Positions 14,675-17,993 of a DNA stretch of 17,993 nucleotides are shown in pieces. The translations under genes were made by a program, and so were the position numbers. Position 1 is the stretch's first letter. Each line of letters opens with the position of its first letter. The DNA is from Reyranella sp. GTDB taxonomy: Bacteria; Pseudomonadota; Alphaproteobacteria; Reyranellales; Reyranellaceae. The DNA lies in contig JAUXST010000143.1 of the NCBI GenBank assembly GCA_030679805.1, positions 1-17,993 of the forward strand, in the 5' to 3' direction. A model generated the notes under the pieces. That model had not been told where the DNA came from. It worked only from the letters and a program-made list of their open reading frames with translations, and ran no database searches.

Positions 14675-14802
14675 GCAGCCTCCGCGGATCGTCCCTTGCC
14701 GGAGCAGGGCGCTCTCCGACTATGGCACCTTTTGGGGCTGCCGGGTCGCCTCAACTCCTGTACGGCTCGATGGCCGAAGGATCGTCTTTCGCGGAGAGGG
14801 CA

Positions 14803-15225
14803 ATGTTGGTGAAAACCCGTGCGGTTGCGGTTGGCCTTGCAGTGATGGTCGCGGCACTGTCGAACGCCCCGGCGCAGGCCCAGGCCGCCAGGACCCAGCA
14901 GGAGCAGTGGTGCGACGGCCTGGGCAACGTGCCGGACGATGTTCAGATCAGCGCCTGTACCGTCGTCATCAATTCAGGCGGCTATGGCGCCGCACGCCTC
15001 AACACCGCCCACTTCTATCGCGGCCTGACCTACGCCCAGACCGGCCGGTGCAAGCTCGCCATCGCCGATTTCACCGCGGCGATCAGGTACGACCCGAAGG
15101 ACGCCGACGCCTACTGGTCGCGCCATTCCTGCAGGAAGGAATTGGGCGACTTGGCCGGTGCCGCGGCCGACCGCAAGGCGGCACAGGCCATCGATCCGAA
15201 GATCGAGGAGCAGTGGGAACAGTAG
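14803..15225 (+). CDS. Secreted TPR-repeat protein (140 aa)
   Basis: A 140-residue protein with a cleavable Sec signal peptide (about residues 1-28, ending AQAQA) and two tetratricopeptide-like repeats at about 68-101 and 102-135 (FYRGLTYAQTGRCKLAIADF and AYWSRHSCRKELGDLAGAAAD are their cores). Four cysteines remain (37, 52, 83, 110); the WCDG and SACTVVI pair is typical of small periplasmic TPR/Sel1-like proteins and may form a disulfide. It probably mediates protein contacts in the periplasm. GGAGAGGG just upstream fixes ATG 14803; an in-frame ATG at 14722 would add 27 residues ahead of the signal peptide and is rejected. It stands alone, followed by the convergent tRNA gene. Confidence 0.85.
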   Translation: MLVKTRAVAVGLAVMVAALSNAPAQAQAARTQQEQWCDGLGNVPDDVQISACTVVINSGGYGAARLNTAHFYRGLTYAQTGRCKLAIADFTAAIRYDPKDADAYWSRHSCRKELGDLAGAAADRKAAQAIDPKIEEQWEQ

Positions 15226-15252
15226 AAGGGCTGCTGACGGCAGCCGGGGAAA

Positions 15253-15327
15253 TGGTGCTGCCGCACAGGATTGAACTGTGGACCTCCCCCTTACCAAGGG
15301 GGTGCTCTACCACTGAGCTACGGCAGC
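15253..15327 (-). tRNA. tRNA-Thr (anticodon GGT)
   Basis: Read on the minus strand, the 75 bases fold as a full cloverleaf. There is a 7-bp acceptor stem (GCTGCCG with CGGCAGC), a D-stem GCTC/GAGC around AGTGGTA, a 5-bp anticodon stem CCCCC/GGGGG with loop TTGGTAA (anticodon GGT, threonine), a 5-base variable loop AGGTC, and a T-stem CACAG/CTGTG with loop TTCAATC. The discriminator is A, and CCA is encoded (rest of gene 15256-15327). It decodes ACC and ACU. Confidence 0.97.
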
Positions 15328-15478
15328 ATGCTGGACGGGGCGTCGCGCGGGCGGGGATATGCCATAGGGGGAGGGGCGGTTCAACCGCTGCCGCCCGCCG
15401 AAACGCCGCCGCCCGGACCGCTTGCCGCGACACTTCGGCCCGGCCTAGGCTTTATCCATAAGAGCAAAGGGGAAACGC

Positions 15479-16582
15479 ATGGACTGGCGCCCGATTTCGG
15501 CCGATTCGCACATCACCGAGCCGCCCAACTGCTACCTCGACCACATCGATCCGGCGTTCCGCGACCGCGCGCCCCACGTCGTGAACAAGGAAGGCCTGGG
15601 CGACATCTATGTCGTCGACGGCATGAAGACGCCGGTGCCCATGGGCCTGATCGCCGCCGCTGGCGTCGCCCCCAAGGACATCCGCCTGGGCGGCGCCAAG
15701 TTCGAGGATCTGCACCGGAGCGGCTGGGATCCCACCGCCCGCCTCGCCGACCAGGACAAGGACGGCGTCGGCGCCGAGCTCATCTATCCCACCGTCGGCA
15801 TGCTGATCTGCAACCATCCCGACTTCGCCTACAAGAAGGCCTGCTTCGACGCCTACAACCGCTGGCTCCAGGTCTACTGCAGCCATGCGCCCGACCGCAT
15901 CGTCGGCATGGGCCAGACCGCCATGCGCACCATCAAGGAGGGCATCGCCGATCTCGAGCGCATCAAGGCCATGGGCTTCAAGGGCGTGATGATGCCGGGC
16001 AACCCCGGCGAGCTCGACTACGACCACGAGGCCTACGATCCGTTCTGGGAGGCCGCCGTCGCGCTCGAGCTGCCGCTGTCGTGGCACATCCTCACCTCGA
16101 GCGGCGACAACAGCCTGGCCAAGCCGCGCGGCCCCAAGATGAACGGCTTCCTCGCCATCATCCGCGGCTGCCAGGACATCATGGGCATGCTGGTCTTCTC
16201 CGGCGTGTTCGAGCGCAACCCCGGGCTGCGCGTGGTCTGCGTCGAAGCCGACGCCGGCTGGGCGCCGCATTTCATGTACCGCATGGACCACACCTATAAG
16301 CGGCACCGCTACTGGATGAAGGGCAAGGAACTGAAGCGCCTGCCGTCGGAATATTTCCGCGAGCACATCGCGCTCACCTTCCAGGACGACTGGACCGCCT
16401 TCCAGTTCGCCGAGCACATGGCGCCGCAGCAGCTCATGTGGGCCAGCGACTTCCCGCACAGCGATTCGACCTGGCCGTGGAGCCAGGACGTGCTCAAGCA
16501 GCAGACCGGCCACCTGGCGCCCGAGCTGCGCAAGCGCATCCTGCACGACAACGTGGCCGAGCTTTACAAGCTGGCGGCGTAG
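15479..16582 (+). CDS. Amidohydrolase family protein (ACMSD-like, amidohydrolase 2)
   Basis: A 367-residue TIM-barrel metal-dependent hydrolase or decarboxylase of the amidohydrolase-2 group, which includes ACMSD and aromatic-acid decarboxylases. Metal-site residues are visible: D9-S-H11 in ADSHITEP, His203 in SWHILTS, Glu256 in CVEADAGW (where ACMSD-like proteins have E/H variants), and Asp324 in WASDFPHSD. The C-terminal DNVAELYKL is typical of the family. No signal peptide, so it is cytoplasmic. An AAAGGGG stretch about 7 bases before ATG 15479 supports the start. The next gene follows after 51 bases. The family covers many substrates and this one cannot be named; ring-cleavage or acyl-compound degradation is a reasonable guess. 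Confidence 0.92.
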   Translation: MDWRPISADSHITEPPNCYLDHIDPAFRDRAPHVVNKEGLGDIYVVDGMKTPVPMGLIAAAGVAPKDIRLGGAKFEDLHRSGWDPTARLADQDKDGVGAELIYPTVGMLICNHPDFAYKKACFDAYNRWLQVYCSHAPDRIVGMGQTAMRTIKEGIADLERIKAMGFKGVMMPGNPGELDYDHEAYDPFWEAAVALELPLSWHILTSSGDNSLAKPRGPKMNGFLAIIRGCQDIMGMLVFSGVFERNPGLRVVCVEADAGWAPHFMYRMDHTYKRHRYWMKGKELKRLPSEYFREHIALTFQDDWTAFQFAEHMAPQQLMWASDFPHSDSTWPWSQDVLKQQTGHLAPELRKRILHDNVAELYKLAA

Positions 16583-16633
16583 GTCGTCGGCGCGCCGTCT
16601 GTCGGTAGCGCGATTGTTGAGAGCAGAAACACC

Positions 16634-17185
16634 GTGTCATATGGGCCGATGGACATCGACCCGTCGATCGCAAAAGCCCTCGGCTTTCCCAAATCGGCCT
16701 ACACAGTGATCGAGCGCGAGCGCCGCTGGCTCTGTCGTGAGGTGCCGCGCGAGCGGATCGCGCGGACCGAAGCCATCGTCGACCTCTACGTCACCGGCGC
16801 CCAACTGCGCCTGCGCGAGGCGCGTCCGCTCGACGGCGGGCCGCCGATGCTGCGGCTCAGCCGCAAGGCCGATGTCGATGCCTGCACCCGGCTGGTCACG
16901 TCGATCTACCTGCCGGAGCACGAGTTCGCCGTCCTGGCCACGGCGTTGCCGGGCCGGCGGCTCCGCAAGATCCGCCACCGGCTGAAGGCGCCGCCCGGCG
17001 TCGTGCTGTCGGCCGATGAATTCCAGGGCGAGCTTTTAGGGCTCCGGATGGTCGAGGCCGAATTCGACACGGACGAACGGATGGCCGCGTTCGCCATGCC
17101 CGACTTCGCGATCCGCGAGGTCACCGACGATCCGCGCTTCGGTGGCGGTTCTCTGGTCGCGAACGGGCTGCCGCCCTCCGGTTAG
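16634..17185 (+). CDS. CYTH-domain protein (triphosphatase/adenylate-cyclase-like fold)
   Basis: A 183-residue protein with the CYTH (triphosphate tunnel) pattern: IERERRWL at 26-33 in place of the classical ExExK, basic strands LRLREAR (58-64) and LRLSRK (73-78), RKIRHRL (111-117), the acidic DEFQGELLGL (128-137) and EAEF (141-144), and a C-terminal REVTDDPRFGGG. CYTH enzymes bind triphosphate compounds with metal and hydrolyse inorganic triphosphate or thiamine triphosphate, or make cAMP. Here Arg31 stands for the usual Lys, so activity is uncertain. GTG 16634 is used; ATG 16649 is equally possible, and neither has a clear ribosome site. No CHAD domain follows. Confidence 0.82.
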   Translation: MSYGPMDIDPSIAKALGFPKSAYTVIERERRWLCREVPRERIARTEAIVDLYVTGAQLRLREARPLDGGPPMLRLSRKADVDACTRLVTSIYLPEHEFAVLATALPGRRLRKIRHRLKAPPGVVLSADEFQGELLGLRMVEAEFDTDERMAAFAMPDFAIREVTDDPRFGGGSLVANGLPPSG

Positions 17186-17201
17186 GTGCCCTGCGGGAAG
17201 T

Positions 17202-17220
17202 GTCGCCGAAAGGGGGCGAC
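17202..17220. terminator. Weak hairpin after the CYTH gene
   Basis: GTCGCC, a 7-base spacer, then GGCGAC form a 6-bp stem 17 bases after the CYTH stop codon. No T-run follows. It may end the amidohydrolase-CYTH transcript; the rest of the 179-base gap shows no clear motif beyond an AT-richer stretch near 17265-17300. Confidence 0.35.
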
Positions 17221-17364
17221 GGGGGCTCGGGCCACCTGCCGACGCGCCGTCGATTTCCGCGAGATTCATGAAACCGACATGTTTAGGACGTGCATAACAC
17301 TCACGCAGCGCGCAAGTTCGCTGCGGTCGCGCCGATCTGGCGCCGGCCGTTATAGGGAAACCCT

Positions 17365-17817
17365 ATGTTCATCAGGTCGTTTTGCACCACGCTTTGCGCG
17401 GTGGTGCTTGCTGTCGTGCCGGCGTCCGGCGCCTTTGCCGCAGAGAACCCGATCCCGGGCATCGACATCATCGTCCAGAAGAAGCCGGGCGACGTCGTCG
17501 TCGCCCGGACCACGACCGACGCCAAGGGCGAGTTCACCCTAAAGGATCTGGCGCCGGGCAAATACACGATCGAGATCGACGGCAAGGGCCTGGTCGCGGC
17601 GACGGCCAGGAAGGGAACGTCTGGGGGGACGCCGCCCGGCGACGGGCCGCCGATCATCGCCGTGCTGGTCGGCCTCCTGTTGCCGGCGGTCCAGGCGCGC
17701 GGCGGGGCGCCCACGCCCCAGACCTTCCACGGCAAGGCGACGGCGCGCGGCATGCAGATCGAGCTGGTCGTCCCCGACGGTCCGGCGAAATCCTACAAGG
17801 GCACCCTGACGCGCTGA
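17365..17817 (+). CDS. Exported protein with a carboxypeptidase-regulatory-like beta domain (150 aa)
   Basis: A 150-residue protein with a Sec signal peptide (about residues 1-25, cleavage after AFA). A small beta-sandwich of the carboxypeptidase-regulatory/CNA-B type spans about 33-73, recognised by TTTDAKGEFTLKDLAPGKYTIEI-like features, chiefly the TDAKGEF turn and the APGKY turn. A Gly/Pro linker and a hydrophobic segment (about 95-110, IIAVLVGLLLPA) follow; the rest is polar. It may be a periplasmic or surface-exposed adhesion-like or scaffold protein. AGGGA just before ATG 17365 supports the start. A second exported gene follows after 7 bases. No specific function is recognised. Confidence 0.75.
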   Translation: MFIRSFCTTLCAVVLAVVPASGAFAAENPIPGIDIIVQKKPGDVVVARTTTDAKGEFTLKDLAPGKYTIEIDGKGLVAATARKGTSGGTPPGDGPPIIAVLVGLLLPAVQARGGAPTPQTFHGKATARGMQIELVVPDGPAKSYKGTLTR

Positions 17818-17824
17818 GGACACC

Positions 17825-17993
17825 ATGAAGATCGTTTCAGTCATCGCCGCGGGAGCCGCGGCACTGCTGTCCCTGGGGGCAGTGGCCTGGGCGACGGCAG
17901 GGGAGCCGATCCAAGGCACAGTTGTGGGCCTGGAGCACGATCCGGAAGGCATCGCCGTTCCAGCCGGCAAGACCGACGCCAAGGGCAACGCCA
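17825..17993 (+). CDS. Exported protein, N-terminal part, cut by the window end
   Basis: The first 56 codons of a gene that leaves the window. There is a Sec signal peptide (about residues 1-26, hydrophobic core LLSLGAVAWA, cleavage near TAG/EP), then a beta-type stretch ending in TDAKG, the same short turn motif found in the neighbour just upstream. This suggests the two are tandem paralogs or share a domain. ATG 17825 follows the previous stop by 7 bases, and its GAGG ribosome site overlaps that stop, so the pair is one operon. Function is unknown. Confidence 0.7.
   Translation, partial: MKIVSVIAAGAAALLSLGAVAWATAGEPIQGTVVGLEHDPEGIAVPAGKTDAKGNA

Noticed and set aside
14722..14802. Upstream start adding 27 residues to the TPR protein
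   Set aside because: It would place a polar stretch before the signal peptide; the inner ATG has a strong ribosome site directly upstream.
15253..15327. tRNA-Thr as an integration site for a mobile element
   Set aside because: No integrase, no repeated tRNA end and no change in gene style is visible on either side.

Overview
The window is GC-rich, densely coded DNA from an alphaproteobacterium. The evidence is a FixL-FixJ-FixK oxygen-sensing set of the rhizobial/Bradyrhizobium type, many GTG/TTG starts, and SDR, amidohydrolase and Tat-exported solute-binding genes of a kind common in Rhizobiales/Rhodospirillales soil bacteria. The genus cannot be fixed from sequence alone. No phage, transposase, integrase or CRISPR array was seen.

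Layout. (1) 1-1507: the 3' end of hemN (oxygen-independent coproporphyrinogen III oxidase), a 71-residue conserved-looking small protein, and a divergently placed CBS-CBS-BON protein with an FNR/FixK-like site upstream. (2) 1751-5167: a translationally coupled operon of GH1 beta-glucosidase, glucokinase and an ABCD/SbmA-type membrane protein without an ATPase domain. (3) 5253-10879: the core of the window. It holds a short soluble heme-PAS FixL, FixJ (TTG start overlapping fixL), a FixK-type box, a receiver-only response regulator, a large P-type cation ATPase, a palindromic FixJ-like box and a FixK-type Crp/Fnr regulator. (4) 10905-14674: a two-TM unknown protein, an orphan sugar-type solute-binding protein gene broken by one amber codon, a strong hairpin, and two overlapping SDR genes. 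(5) 14803-17993: a secreted TPR protein, tRNA-Thr(GGT), an ACMSD-like amidohydrolase, a CYTH-domain protein and two tandem exported proteins, the last cut by the window end.

How the genes may work together. At low oxygen FixL would release its heme ligand and phosphorylate FixJ. FixJ-P would activate fixK through CTACGTAG at 10083-10090. FixK would then act at TTG-N8-CAA sites, two of which are visible: one before the receiver/P-type ATPase pair and one before the CBS/BON gene. HemN fits the same low-oxygen theme because it makes heme without O2. The lone receiver could feed back on FixL/FixJ. The sugar operon next door may simply be a neighbour. The wiring is inferred from motifs and known relatives; nothing here measures it.
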